A stretch of 5,808 nt of DNA from an uncultured Clostridium sp. (GCA_934717555.1 CAKUYY010000081.1:1-5808), one strand, 5' to 3'; shown: positions 1 through 5,474, counted from the first letter of the stretch. Program-made: numbers and translations. Notes: generated by a model from the sequence alone, not told the origin.

Positions 1-23
1 CCACGACCCTAATTGGATCGTGG
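1..23 (-). terminator. Possible terminator hairpin downstream of the hxlR-family gene
   Basis: The bases form an inverted repeat, CCACGA / TCGTGG, extended inwards by two more G-C pairs around a 5-nt loop. Read as minus-strand RNA, the one imperfect position becomes a G-U wobble, giving a 9-bp stem; as plus-strand RNA it is an A-C mismatch. The structure therefore fits a transcript coming from the minus-strand regulator gene, whose stop lies about 40 bases upstream. The U-tract needed for an intrinsic terminator would lie outside the window, so the call is tentative. Confidence 0.4.
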
Positions 24-61
24 GGCTCAAAGATATAGGCGTTTATTTTTGAGGCGGAAAA

Positions 62-487
62 TTACCGTTTCGCCTGTTTTTGCAGGTCGGCTGCCCAGTC
101 CCTCAGATTTTCGATTATCGGAAGGAGAGAAGCCCCCAAAGAGGTGAGCGCATATTCCACCCGCGGCGGGATTTCCTGGAACTGGGTGCGTTTGATTAAC
201 CCATCCGAAGTGAGTTCCCGCAGGCTTTGGCTGAGCATCATGTCGGTGATTTCCGGAACATCCCGTTTAATATCCCCATAGCGGCGGCCGGATTTTGCAG
301 ACAGCGCCCATAAAACACGCAGTTTCCATTTCCCCCCGATCAGGGAAACAGCGAAAGCCAGAGGCTCGGTATCCGGTGAGGTGTGGGGAAGTGTTTCGGG
401 AATCAGTTTTTCCTCTTTTTTGACGGAGGACAGGGAACTTTGTTTCTTTTCCTTTTTTTCTTTTTTCTCTTTTTTGTCCTTTTTCAT
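62..487 (-). CDS. HxlR-family winged-helix transcriptional regulator with Lys-rich N-terminal tail
   Basis: This is a cytoplasmic DNA-binding regulator of about 141 residues. The HxlR domain spans roughly residues 43-135. It shows the family signature LIGGKWKLRVLWAL (49-62), a recognition-helix region around TDMMLSQSLRELTSDGLI (81-98), and the wing and dimerisation stretch PPRVEYALTSLGASLLPI. The first 40 or so residues are an unusual extension: a KKxKKE repeat, then a Ser/Pro/Glu-rich linker. The Cys found before the first helix in redox-sensing members (YodB/HypR type) is absent, and the protein has no Cys at all, so thiol sensing is unlikely. The start is ATG at 487, 8 nt from an AAGGGAG site; a GTG one codon earlier (490) is only 5 nt away and less likely. 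The gene is divergent from the QueG-like gene and shares a palindrome-containing promoter region with it, which suggests autoregulation and control of its neighbour. The ligand is unknown. The family call is very secure. Confidence 0.95.
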   Translation of the reverse strand: MKKDKKEKKEKKEKKQSSLSSVKKEEKLIPETLPHTSPDTEPLAFAVSLIGGKWKLRVLWALSAKSGRRYGDIKRDVPEITDMMLSQSLRELTSDGLIKRTQFQEIPPRVEYALTSLGASLLPIIENLRDWAADLQKQAKR

Positions 488-537
488 CACGTCATCTCCC
501 TTGGATCTTCCCAGAAATAAAGGGAAAGCCTATGTTT

Positions 538-567
538 TCCATCTTTCCCCAAAAACAAAAAGATGGA
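538..567. repeat. 9-bp inverted repeat in the hxlR leader
   Basis: TCCATCTTT (538-546) and AAAGATGGA (559-567) are perfect inverted repeats around a 12-nt A/C-rich spacer. The pair lies downstream of the predicted minus-strand transcription start near 586, so it would form a hairpin in the hxlR leader RNA. No T-tract follows it on either strand at terminator distance. It could be a second protein-binding site or an RNA stabiliser; nothing further can be supported. Confidence 0.45.
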
Positions 568-583
568 TAAAATATGCAATAAA

Positions 584-621
584 TTTACAATAAGTATAAC
601 ATATAGGGTTATAGTTGTAAA
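584..621. promoter_or_regulatory. Imperfect palindromic operator candidate between divergent promoters
   Basis: The left arm TTTACAA-TAAG-TATAAC (584-600) and the right arm GTTATA-G-TTGTAAA (608-621) are inverted copies of each other. They differ only by a 3-nt length difference inside the arm, and a 7-nt spacer separates them. The element covers the whole predicted hxlR promoter and the -35 of the QueG-like gene promoter. A dimeric winged-helix repressor bound here would block both, so this is the best candidate operator for the adjacent HxlR protein. The dyad is directly visible; the identity of the protein that binds it is inferred. Confidence 0.6.
593..621 (-). promoter_or_regulatory. Sigma-A type promoter for the hxlR-family gene
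   Basis: On the minus strand, TTTACA (621-616) and TATACT (598-593) are separated by 17 bp, with a TGT extension just before the -10. This is a near-consensus extended -10 promoter. Transcription would start near 586 and give a leader of about 100 nt before the ATG at 487. Confidence 0.65.
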
Positions 622-644
622 GTTTTTAGCAGATATGGTACAAT
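615..644 (+). promoter_or_regulatory. Sigma-A type promoter for the QueG-like/CBS operon
   Basis: TTGTAA (615-620) and TACAAT (639-644) are 18 bp apart, with TGG before the -10 forming an extended -10. The start would be near 651, leaving a leader of only about 20 nt. The ribosome site AGGGGGA (659-665) lies 7 nt before the ATG at 673. The -35 overlaps the -35 of the opposing hxlR promoter by five bases, so the two promoters probably compete for polymerase. Confidence 0.65.
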
Positions 645-672
645 AAAACCATAGAAAAAGGGGGAATGCATC

Positions 673-1500
673 ATGGAACAGGAAAAAATCGCACGCGTGT
701 TTTTACAGGAACATGTTTCCCTGTGGGGGAGCTGTCCGTATTCCCGGCTGGAACCCTATCTGCTTTCCTGCCGCAACCGTTCGCGTATTCCGCCGCGTGC
801 CCAGACGGTGCTGTGTGCCCTTTTCCCTTATCGTACCCCGGTGGGTAAACACAATATTTCCCGCTATGCCATCCCGCCGGACTACCATGATATTGTACTC
901 CCTATGCTGCAAAAGGTAGTGATCCGGCTAGAAAAAGAATTTCCCGGCAACACCTTTGTGGCGTTTTCCGATAATTCCCCGATCCCCGAGGTGAGGGCGG
1001 CTTGTTTAAGCGGATTAGGCTGTGTAGGGGATCACGGTTTACTCATCCATCCGGAATATGGAAGTTGGGTTTTTATTGGGGAAGTGGTGACGGACCTCTC
1101 CCTGCCCTGTCGGCCCCGTGAGCTTATGGGGTGTCTGCACTGCGGCGTCTGCGTGAAGCGATGTCCCGGGAAGGCCCTGGAAGCGGGAAGATTGGAAAAA
1201 AATCGCTGTCTGTCCCATATCACCCAGAAGAAGGGGGAACTTTCCAAAGAGGAAAAAGAGCTCCTGCTGCGGGGGAAACTAGTGTGGGGCTGCGATCTCT
1301 GCCAGGAAGTATGCCCTTTGAATAAAAATGTGAAATCTACGGGAATGAAGCAATTCCAGGAAGACACAATTCCTGTCATAGAACCGGGCCAATCCGCCTT
1401 TTTGCAGGGAAGGGCGTTTCAATGGCGGCCCGCCGCCGTGATAGAACGCAATTTAGAATGGATGAAAGAGAAGGAAAAAACGGAAGAAAACGGTGTATAA
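673..1500 (+). CDS. QueG-like double [4Fe-4S] reductase (epoxyqueuosine reductase family, short form)
   Basis: The 275-residue protein resembles the core of QueG, the cobalamin-dependent reductase that turns epoxyqueuosine into queuosine in tRNA. Visible landmarks are RYAIPPDYHDIV (64-75), matching the QueG RYA-GRDYH stretch, and SDNSPIPE (99-106), with D100 aligning to the catalytic Asp. LGCVGDHGLLIHPEYGSWVFIGEVVTD (115-141) fits the family active-site region. Eight cluster Cys are present: CxxCxxCxxxCP (154, 157, 160, 164), a lone C179, and CxxCxxxCP (207, 210, 214). This is the QueG arrangement for two swapped [4Fe-4S] clusters. It is about 100 residues shorter than typical QueG: the N-terminal domain is compressed and the C-terminal HEAT-like region is missing, ending soon after a WRPAAVIERNLEW segment. 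The start is the ATG at 673, with a good ribosome site. It heads an operon with the CBS-domain gene. The fold is secure, but the substrate is not: it may be a paralogue acting on something other than tRNA. Confidence 0.88.
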   Translation: MEQEKIARVFLQEHVSLWGSCPYSRLEPYLLSCRNRSRIPPRAQTVLCALFPYRTPVGKHNISRYAIPPDYHDIVLPMLQKVVIRLEKEFPGNTFVAFSDNSPIPEVRAACLSGLGCVGDHGLLIHPEYGSWVFIGEVVTDLSLPCRPRELMGCLHCGVCVKRCPGKALEAGRLEKNRCLSHITQKKGELSKEEKELLLRGKLVWGCDLCQEVCPLNKNVKSTGMKQFQEDTIPVIEPGQSAFLQGRAFQWRPAAVIERNLEWMKEKEKTEENGV

Positions 1501-1519
1501 CAAGGGACAGACAGGGCAA

Positions 1520-1543
1520 TCCTAAAGGAAAACTTAGGAGGTG
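1520..1543 (+). promoter_or_regulatory. Strong ribosome site for the CBS gene, partly inside a small hairpin
   Basis: AGGAGGTG (1536-1543) is a near-perfect Shine-Dalgarno, with its AGGAGG core 7 nt before the TTG at 1549. This is what fixes that non-ATG start. TCCTAA (1520-1525) can pair with TTAGGA (1534-1539), burying half of the ribosome site in a 6-bp stem. The stem is weak, so any effect on translation is speculative. Confidence 0.5.
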
Positions 1544-1548
1544 CCAGT

Positions 1549-1998
1549 TTGCAGGAGACAGTAAAAGACGTTATGAGCAAAAATATCATCGCGGTATTGC
1601 CCAGCGATACCATCCAGGAGGTAGCCCGGCTCATGCAGGAGAACAATATCGGGGCGGTTCCTGTGGTTTCCGGAGGGGAGTTGAAGGGAATCCTAACTGA
1701 CAGGGATATCGTACTGGGATGTGTAGCCCAGGGAAAAGACCCTCACGACGTGAAGGCGTCCTCCCTGATGACTAGGGAAGTGGCCTATGTCACCCCAAAC
1801 CAGACAGTTCACGACGCTGTCCAGATGATGGCTTCCGAACAGGTGAGGCGGCTGCCGGTGGTCCGGGATGGATATATCGACGGGATTGTCAGCCTGGCGG
1901 ATATCGCCCGCCGGCACGCGGGTCCGGAGATCGCGGAGGCTATCTCGGAAATCAGCTCCAATCATGAAGGGCCATGCCACGCAGTGAGAACCAGGTAA
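1549..1998 (+). CDS. Tandem CBS-domain protein (Bateman module)
   Basis: This 149-residue cytoplasmic protein consists almost entirely of two CBS domains. CBS1 (about 7-60) contains IGAVPVVSGGELKGILTDRDIV; CBS2 (about 72-126) contains VRRLPVVRDGYIDGIVSLADIA. The TDRD and SLAD segments occupy the usual nucleotide-phosphate-binding position. Stand-alone Bateman modules of this kind (for example B. subtilis YhcV and mycobacterial Hrp1) often bind adenine nucleotides and act as energy or stress sensors; the ligand here is not determined. The start is TTG at 1549, chosen because of a near-perfect ribosome site at 1536-1543; no ATG lies nearby in frame before the domain begins. It starts 48 bp after the QueG-like gene with no terminator between, so the two are probably co-transcribed. 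A strong terminator follows about 65 bp after the stop. The C-terminal 20 or so residues are not part of a CBS domain and show no motif. Confidence 0.93.
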   Translation: MQETVKDVMSKNIIAVLPSDTIQEVARLMQENNIGAVPVVSGGELKGILTDRDIVLGCVAQGKDPHDVKASSLMTREVAYVTPNQTVHDAVQMMASEQVRRLPVVRDGYIDGIVSLADIARRHAGPEIAEAISEISSNHEGPCHAVRTR

Positions 1999-2062
1999 AG
2001 AATTTTCTCAAGGTAATACTGGGATACCGAAAGAAAAGGGACTCTCTCCATTGATTTATGCA

Positions 2063-2106
2063 AAAAAGTTCAGCCTCCCTTCTTAAAAAGGGAGGCTGAA
2101 CTTTTT
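2063..2106. terminator. Strong intrinsic terminator of the QueG-like/CBS operon
   Basis: A perfect 19-bp stem (2063-2081 with 2088-2106) encloses the 6-nt loop CTTAAA. The core AGTTCAGCCTCCCTT is GC-rich, with A5 at the base of one arm and T5 at the other. The A/T flanks make it symmetrical, so it can terminate in both directions. It ends only 12 bp before the -10 of the next transcription unit. Confidence 0.93.
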
Positions 2107-2124
2107 ATATAAATATGCTACAAT
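2097..2124 (+). promoter_or_regulatory. Extended -10 promoter for the two-component operon
   Basis: TGCTACAAT (2116-2124) is an extended -10 element followed by AAAAAC. It is nearly identical to the TGGTACAATAAAAC element upstream of the QueG-like gene. Only a poor -35 (around 2096-2102, CTGAACT) lies at the right distance, inside the 3' arm of the upstream terminator. The extended -10 probably compensates. Transcription would start near 2131. Confidence 0.55.
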
Positions 2125-2138
2125 AAAAACAAAAACCC

Positions 2139-2145
2139 AGGGAGG
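2139..2145 (+). promoter_or_regulatory. Ribosome site fixing the TTG start of the response regulator
   Basis: AGGGAGG sits 8 nt before the TTG at 2154. The first in-frame ATG (2166) is 20 nt away and would remove the first four residues of the receiver-domain beta strand, so TTG is the supported start. Confidence 0.75.
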
Positions 2146-2153
2146 AAAAAACC

Positions 2154-2822
2154 TTGTTTCATATCATGGTTGTGGAGGACGATGAAAATATCCGGGAAGA
2201 ATTGGCGCTTCTGTTGCGCAATCATGGCTATCAAGTAAGCGCTGTGGCGCAGTTTAGCCGGATATCCGATCTGGTAAAAGAAAAATCCCCCCACCTATTG
2301 CTGCTGGATATCAACCTTCCCGGGGGAGAGGACGGCTTTCGCCTGTGCACACAGATCCGCGGTTTTTCCCAGATTCCCATTATTTTTGTCACCAGCCGGA
2401 ATACGGATATGGATGAACTCAACAGCATCACCTTGGGCGGGGATGATTTTATCACCAAGCCGTATAATACCTCCATCCTGTTGGCCCGGGTGGCCTCCCT
2501 GCTGAAACGCGCTTACCCGGACAGCGAGGCGGAAGGCCTATCCCATAAGGGAGTATCCTTGTATTTGGCGTCTGGAAAGCTCGAATATGCGGGACGGACA
2601 GTGGAATTGACAAAAAACGAGATGAAAATCCTTCATTATCTATTTTTGCATAAGGGCGCCATTGTTTCCCGGGCGGATATCATAGAATACCTTTGGGACA
2701 ATGAGATGTTTGTGGATGACAATACCCTCAGCGTTAATATCACTAGGATCCGGGGAAAGCTGGACAGCTTGGGAATTGAACATTTTATCACGACCAAAAG
2801 GGGACAGGGGTATCTGATATGA
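2154..2822 (+). CDS. BceR-like OmpR/PhoB-family response regulator
   Basis: The 222-residue protein has an N-terminal receiver domain (about 1-118) and a C-terminal winged-helix DNA-binding domain (about 130-222). The phosphorylation site is complete: acidic pocket E8/D9/D10 in VVEDDE, phospho-acceptor D52 in LLLLDINLPGG, T80 in IIFVTS, and K102 in FITKPYN. The effector domain shows the OmpR pattern ELTKNEMKILHYLFLHKGAIVSR, then TLSVNITRIRGKLDSLG, ending in TTKRGQGYLI. The INLPGGEDGF and GGDDFITKPYNTSILLARVASLLKR stretches are typical of the Bce/Gra subgroup, which controls resistance to cell-wall-active peptides. It starts at a TTG behind a good ribosome site, and its stop overlaps the start of the kinase gene by 4 bp. 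Normal targets of this subgroup are ABC transporter genes, but none is present here, so its regulon must lie elsewhere. The family is secure; the specific stimulus is unknown. Confidence 0.95.
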   Translation: MFHIMVVEDDENIREELALLLRNHGYQVSAVAQFSRISDLVKEKSPHLLLLDINLPGGEDGFRLCTQIRGFSQIPIIFVTSRNTDMDELNSITLGGDDFITKPYNTSILLARVASLLKRAYPDSEAEGLSHKGVSLYLASGKLEYAGRTVELTKNEMKILHYLFLHKGAIVSRADIIEYLWDNEMFVDDNTLSVNITRIRGKLDSLGIEHFITTKRGQGYLI

Positions 2823-3814
2823 AATGGAGCGCTTTTTTAAAAGACCGTATCATGACGCTTATTCTCCAAATATTCTGTATGTTGGGTTTGTGCGGTTATT
2901 TGCTCCTGTTAGGGAATACCCTGGGGGAAGTACTCCTGATTGTTTTAGTATGGATTCTTATTTTGGCTGCCTACTTAGGAAAAACCTATTGGGACCGAAA
3001 ACGATATTTTGAACACCTGATATCTACCGCCCGGTCCTTGGAACAGGCGTATCTGATCACAGAGGTGATGGAACGGCCCGTTTTGGAAGAGGACCGGCAG
3101 TATTACCAGCTATTAAAGCTGGCCAATAAATCTATGATGGAGGCCATTACAGCTATCCGTCATGAGCGCAGGGAATACAAGGAATATGTGGAGCAGTGGG
3201 TACACGAGATTAAAACGCCCATTTCGGCGATTAAGCTTGCCTGTGAGAATAATAAGTCGGAAGTCACCCGCCGTATCCTCACGGAGGCGGAAAAGACAGA
3301 CAATTATGTGGAACAGGCCCTGTTTTACGCCCGAAGCGAAAATGTGGAGAATGATTACCTGATCCGTCAAGTCTCGCTGAAAGACTGCGTGCACAGTTCG
3401 GTTGTACACAATAAACGGCTGCTGATTCAAAACGGTGTGGCGCTGGATTTGGGGAATCTGGATGAATTGGTCTTAGCGGACAGCAAATGGGTGGAATTCA
3501 TTCTCAGCCAATTGCTGGTCAATGCGGTAAAATACCGGAGAAAAGAAGGTTCCAGGATTTCTATACAAGCGTGTGTCCTTGGCAATCAGGTGGAGTTGAG
3601 CGTGGAGGACAATGGGATTGGCATCCCGGAAAGCGACCTTCCCCGTATTTTTGAAAAAGGGTTTACTGGAAACAACGGGAGGAATGGGCAGCGTTCTACA
3701 GGGATTGGATTGTATCTGTGCAAAAGGATGTGCGATAAAATGGGCCTGGGAATCCAGGCGGTTTCCAAGCAAGGGGAATACACGCGCTTTTTGCTGGTGT
3801 TTCCCAGGGCTTAA
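2819..3814 (+). CDS. BceS-like intramembrane-sensing histidine kinase
   Basis: The 331-residue inner-membrane kinase partners the regulator just upstream; the ATGA overlap implies coupled translation. Two N-terminal transmembrane helices (about 12-32 and 37-54) flank a loop of only a few residues (GNTLG), so there is no extracellular sensor domain. This is the hallmark of the intramembrane-sensing BceS/GraS class. The DHp domain carries the H-box EQWVHEIKTPISAIKL with H129 as phospho-acceptor. The ATPase domain has the N-box QLLVNAVKY (N235), G1 DNGIGIP (D264), F-box IFEKGFTG and G2 STGIGLYL. All catalytic motifs are present, so the kinase looks functional. Kinases of this class usually need a BceAB-type transporter as the actual sensor and sit in one operon with it. 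Here a terminator follows within about 120 bp and no transporter gene is present; see the possible remnant at 3843-3929. Confidence 0.95.
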   Translation: MKWSAFLKDRIMTLILQIFCMLGLCGYLLLLGNTLGEVLLIVLVWILILAAYLGKTYWDRKRYFEHLISTARSLEQAYLITEVMERPVLEEDRQYYQLLKLANKSMMEAITAIRHERREYKEYVEQWVHEIKTPISAIKLACENNKSEVTRRILTEAEKTDNYVEQALFYARSENVENDYLIRQVSLKDCVHSSVVHNKRLLIQNGVALDLGNLDELVLADSKWVEFILSQLLVNAVKYRRKEGSRISIQACVLGNQVELSVEDNGIGIPESDLPRIFEKGFTGNNGRNGQRSTGIGLYLCKRMCDKMGLGIQAVSKQGEYTRFLLVFPRA

Positions 3815-3842
3815 GAATTTGGCAGCATTACCCGGGCAATAG

Positions 3843-3929
3843 CAAAACTGTTCCGGAATACAAATAGTAAACGTACAAAAAGGATACAGGGCCCAAATTG
3901 GAGGCTTAAAAAATAAGAAAGATCTGTAA
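3843..3929 (+). pseudogene. Possible remnant of a bceA-like ABC transporter ATPase 5' end
   Basis: This sequence lies between the kinase gene and its terminator. One plus-strand frame, bounded by TAG at 3840 and TAA at 3927, reads QNCSGIQIVNVQKGYRAQIGGLKNKKDL. The central NVQKGYRAQIGG resembles the first beta strand and A-loop region of BceA-type ATPases, which usually begin like LQVxNVQKxYxTRFGG. It lies in the position (about 30-40 bp after the kinase stop) where bceA would start. It has no start codon, no ribosome site, no Walker A and stops after 28 codons, so it is not an intact gene. The match is short and judged by eye from memory of the family; chance similarity is a real alternative. 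Confidence 0.3.
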
Positions 3930-3935
3930 AAAGAG

Positions 3936-3986
3936 AAAAATCCCGTATCGAAACAGCTTATCACAGCCAATCGATACGGGATTTTT
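3936..3986. terminator. Bidirectional terminator between convergent units
   Basis: A perfect 16-bp stem, AAAAATCCCGTATCGA (3936-3951) with its complement (3971-3986), encloses a 19-nt loop. T6 follows on the plus strand, and the minus strand reads TTTTT then CTCTTTTT. It would end the two-component operon from the left and the phosphoesterase transcript from the right. The loop is longer than usual for a terminator, but the stem and T-tracts are convincing. Confidence 0.88.
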
Positions 3987-4048
3987 TGCATACTATTTTG
4001 CCTGAGTTGTTTTTGCAGCAGATTCTGGTTAGCAATATAGGCCAAGGA

Positions 4049-4516
4049 TTACCGGAGGGTCAACAGGTTGGTCATGATCCCGGCTGGAGTGATATCAAGG
4101 ATTCCATAGGAAGCGTTGGCCCCATGCAGGCTGCCGGGATTGAGCACATACAGGCCATCGTCATAATCCTGCATAGGCACATGCGTATGGCCAAACAACA
4201 GGATGTCGGCCTTCCTTTCCCGGGCCGCGCAGTAAATGGGGTAATATCCCATTTTTACCTGATAAAGGTGCCCATGGGTCATGAAAATCCGTTTTCCTTC
4301 CAGGCAGAGTTCTTCGGTGGCAGGAAGGGTGGAGCCCCAGTCGCAGTTGCCGCGTACAGGGATAATCATACGTTGAGGGAATTCCAGTTTCATATCCATA
4401 ATTTCCGCTTCCCCATCCCCCAGATGAAGGACAACTTCCGCCTTTGGCTGCTGCAGGATGGCCTGCCGCAGGGAATAAGAATCCCGATGGGTATCGGATA
4501 CCACTAAAATTCTCAT
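4049..4516 (-). CDS. YfcE/MJ0936-family metallophosphoesterase
   Basis: The 155-residue soluble enzyme belongs to the small calcineurin-like phosphodiesterases (E. coli YfcE, B. subtilis YsnB type). All metal-site motifs are present in order: SDTH (D8, H10), HLGDGE (D34), VRGNCDW (N57), MTHGH (H81, H83) and FGHTHVP (H110, H112), followed by the family NPGS (126-129). These ligands would bind two divalent metals. Family members hydrolyse phosphodiester model substrates, but the physiological substrate is generally unknown. Length is typical and the gene appears intact. The ATG at 4516 has a good AAGGAAG ribosome site 7 nt upstream. It is the last gene before the convergent terminator. It lies 82 bp downstream of the membrane-protein gene with no hairpin between, so read-through from the sortase operon is possible; no convincing promoter of its own was seen. 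Confidence 0.93.
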   Translation of the reverse strand: MRILVVSDTHRDSYSLRQAILQQPKAEVVLHLGDGEAEIMDMKLEFPQRMIIPVRGNCDWGSTLPATEELCLEGKRIFMTHGHLYQVKMGYYPIYCAARERKADILLFGHTHVPMQDYDDGLYVLNPGSLHGANASYGILDITPAGIMTNLLTLR

Positions 4517-4598
4517 AAGAATGCTTCCTTTCCATGATTAAGCTTCCATTGCGAAAAGAGGAGGGGGTATCTTCGCCTACGGGATAGAGGGCTGTCGG

Positions 4599-5462
4599 TC
4601 AGTCTGCCCCTGCCCTTTTTGCCTTTTCCCGGAGATGGACATAAAGAAACGAAAAAATCAGCACAAAAATAGAGATACACAAAAATCCTAAAAAGAACGT
4701 GTAAACCATCCCGCGCAGATAAGAAACTGCAAAATCATAAAAGGCGGGGGATGCCAGAGAGATTTTGTCGATTTTATTGGTGAGAAGGGCCGCGACAGGG
4801 ACGACCAGCGTCATCAGCCCGGTTCCGGAGAGCGCATAGATATAAAACCGGATGGCGCGGTGCTTCCATCGGTTGATCACAAAGAGGAATACCGCCAGAA
4901 TAAGAATCAAGGCAAACAGGCCGAAAGATAGCAGTTGGACAGGGGAACTGTATTGGAGGATCAGATTGGAAATCTGGCTGGCATACGGCAGATTCACGTA
5001 GTCTGAATAAGTATCCATACAGGTTTCTACCAAATAAGAGACTGCCTCTTGGTCAGCAATCTCTTTTCCATGCTCTTGGGCGTACTGGAAAAAAGACTGC
5101 TCTAAATTTTCCGCGATATAAGAAGTATCCAAAGGCTGGACAGTACCGGTAAACACTTGGTGGACAGAATTTTCCACGTCCTGTTGAGTTTGCGTGGATG
5201 GAATAATCTCGCTGAATACATAATCAAAGTGAGAAGCGTCCACCCCGCTGGCGGAACCATAGGAAATGAAATCCTGCTTGATCTCCTCTGTAAGCTTAGC
5301 ATAAAAATCCGTGTCAGAGAGATGTTTGAGGAAAAATCCTTCGTTTAGCACAGTGGACTGGAAAATCACCACGCATACCAGAAGAAAAGAAAACATAGAA
5401 ATAAAAAAAGAAAGAATACAACAGACACCTGTGCGTACCCTTGTCTGAGCTTTGCGGTTCAT
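4599..5462 (-). CDS. Uncharacterised four-helix membrane protein with large extracytoplasmic domain, sortase-linked
   Basis: No named family was recognised for this 287-residue protein. Predicted helices are at about 13-35, 175-196, 206-228 and 251-275. Positive charges (RKAQTRVR at the N-terminus, NRWKHRAIR between helices 2 and 3, HLREKAKR at the C-terminus) put both ends inside the cell. That leaves residues 36-174 outside the membrane. This domain is acidic and polar, with no LPxTG motif, no repeats and one Cys (148). The start is ATG at 5462, because AGGAG (5470-5474) sits 7 nt upstream. The frame stays open to an ATG at 5522, but that would overlap the sortase gene by about 50 bp and add a non-membrane, non-basic leader. 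The ribosome site overlaps the sortase stop codon, so translation is coupled and a role with the sortase at the cell surface is plausible. A partner, chaperone or assembly factor for the sortase is only inference. Confidence 0.85.
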   Translation of the reverse strand: MNRKAQTRVRTGVCCILSFFISMFSFLLVCVVIFQSTVLNEGFFLKHLSDTDFYAKLTEEIKQDFISYGSASGVDASHFDYVFSEIIPSTQTQQDVENSVHQVFTGTVQPLDTSYIAENLEQSFFQYAQEHGKEIADQEAVSYLVETCMDTYSDYVNLPYASQISNLILQYSSPVQLLSFGLFALILILAVFLFVINRWKHRAIRFYIYALSGTGLMTLVVPVAALLTNKIDKISLASPAFYDFAVSYLRGMVYTFFLGFLCISIFVLIFSFLYVHLREKAKRAGAD

Positions 5463-5469
5463 AGGGCAA

Positions 5470-5474
5470 CTCCT
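5470..5474 (-). promoter_or_regulatory. Ribosome site overlapping the sortase stop codon
   Basis: On the minus strand, AGGAG overlaps the TAG stop of the sortase gene (5475-5473) and precedes the ATG at 5462 by 7 nt. It fixes the start of the membrane protein and indicates translational coupling of the two genes. Confidence 0.75.

Noticed and set aside
442..484. Pyrimidine-rich low-complexity run as a possible repeat array or CRISPR-like element
   Set aside because: It has no regular repeat-spacer structure and is fully explained as the antisense of the lysine-rich start of the HxlR gene.
1032..1379. Minus-strand open frame of 115 codons
   Set aside because: Antisense to the QueG-like gene over its Fe-S region; Ser/Arg/Phe-rich with no motif or ribosome site.
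3473..4045. Minus-strand open frame of 190 codons
   Set aside because: It lies antisense to the kinase gene and across the terminator, has no recognisable domain or good ribosome site, and the overlapping kinase frame carries clear conserved motifs.
3986..4507. Plus-strand open frame of 173 codons
   Set aside because: It is the antisense shadow of the metallophosphoesterase gene, whose frame has every family motif; the translation resembles no protein family.
4161..4535. Second minus-strand frame of 124 codons over the phosphoesterase gene
   Set aside because: Same-strand out-of-frame shadow; the frame starting at 4516 contains all catalytic residues.
4517..4598. Possible terminator between the membrane protein and the phosphoesterase
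   Set aside because: Only short imperfect repeats (for example GGTATC/GATAGA-like) were seen, with no stable stem followed by a T-tract.
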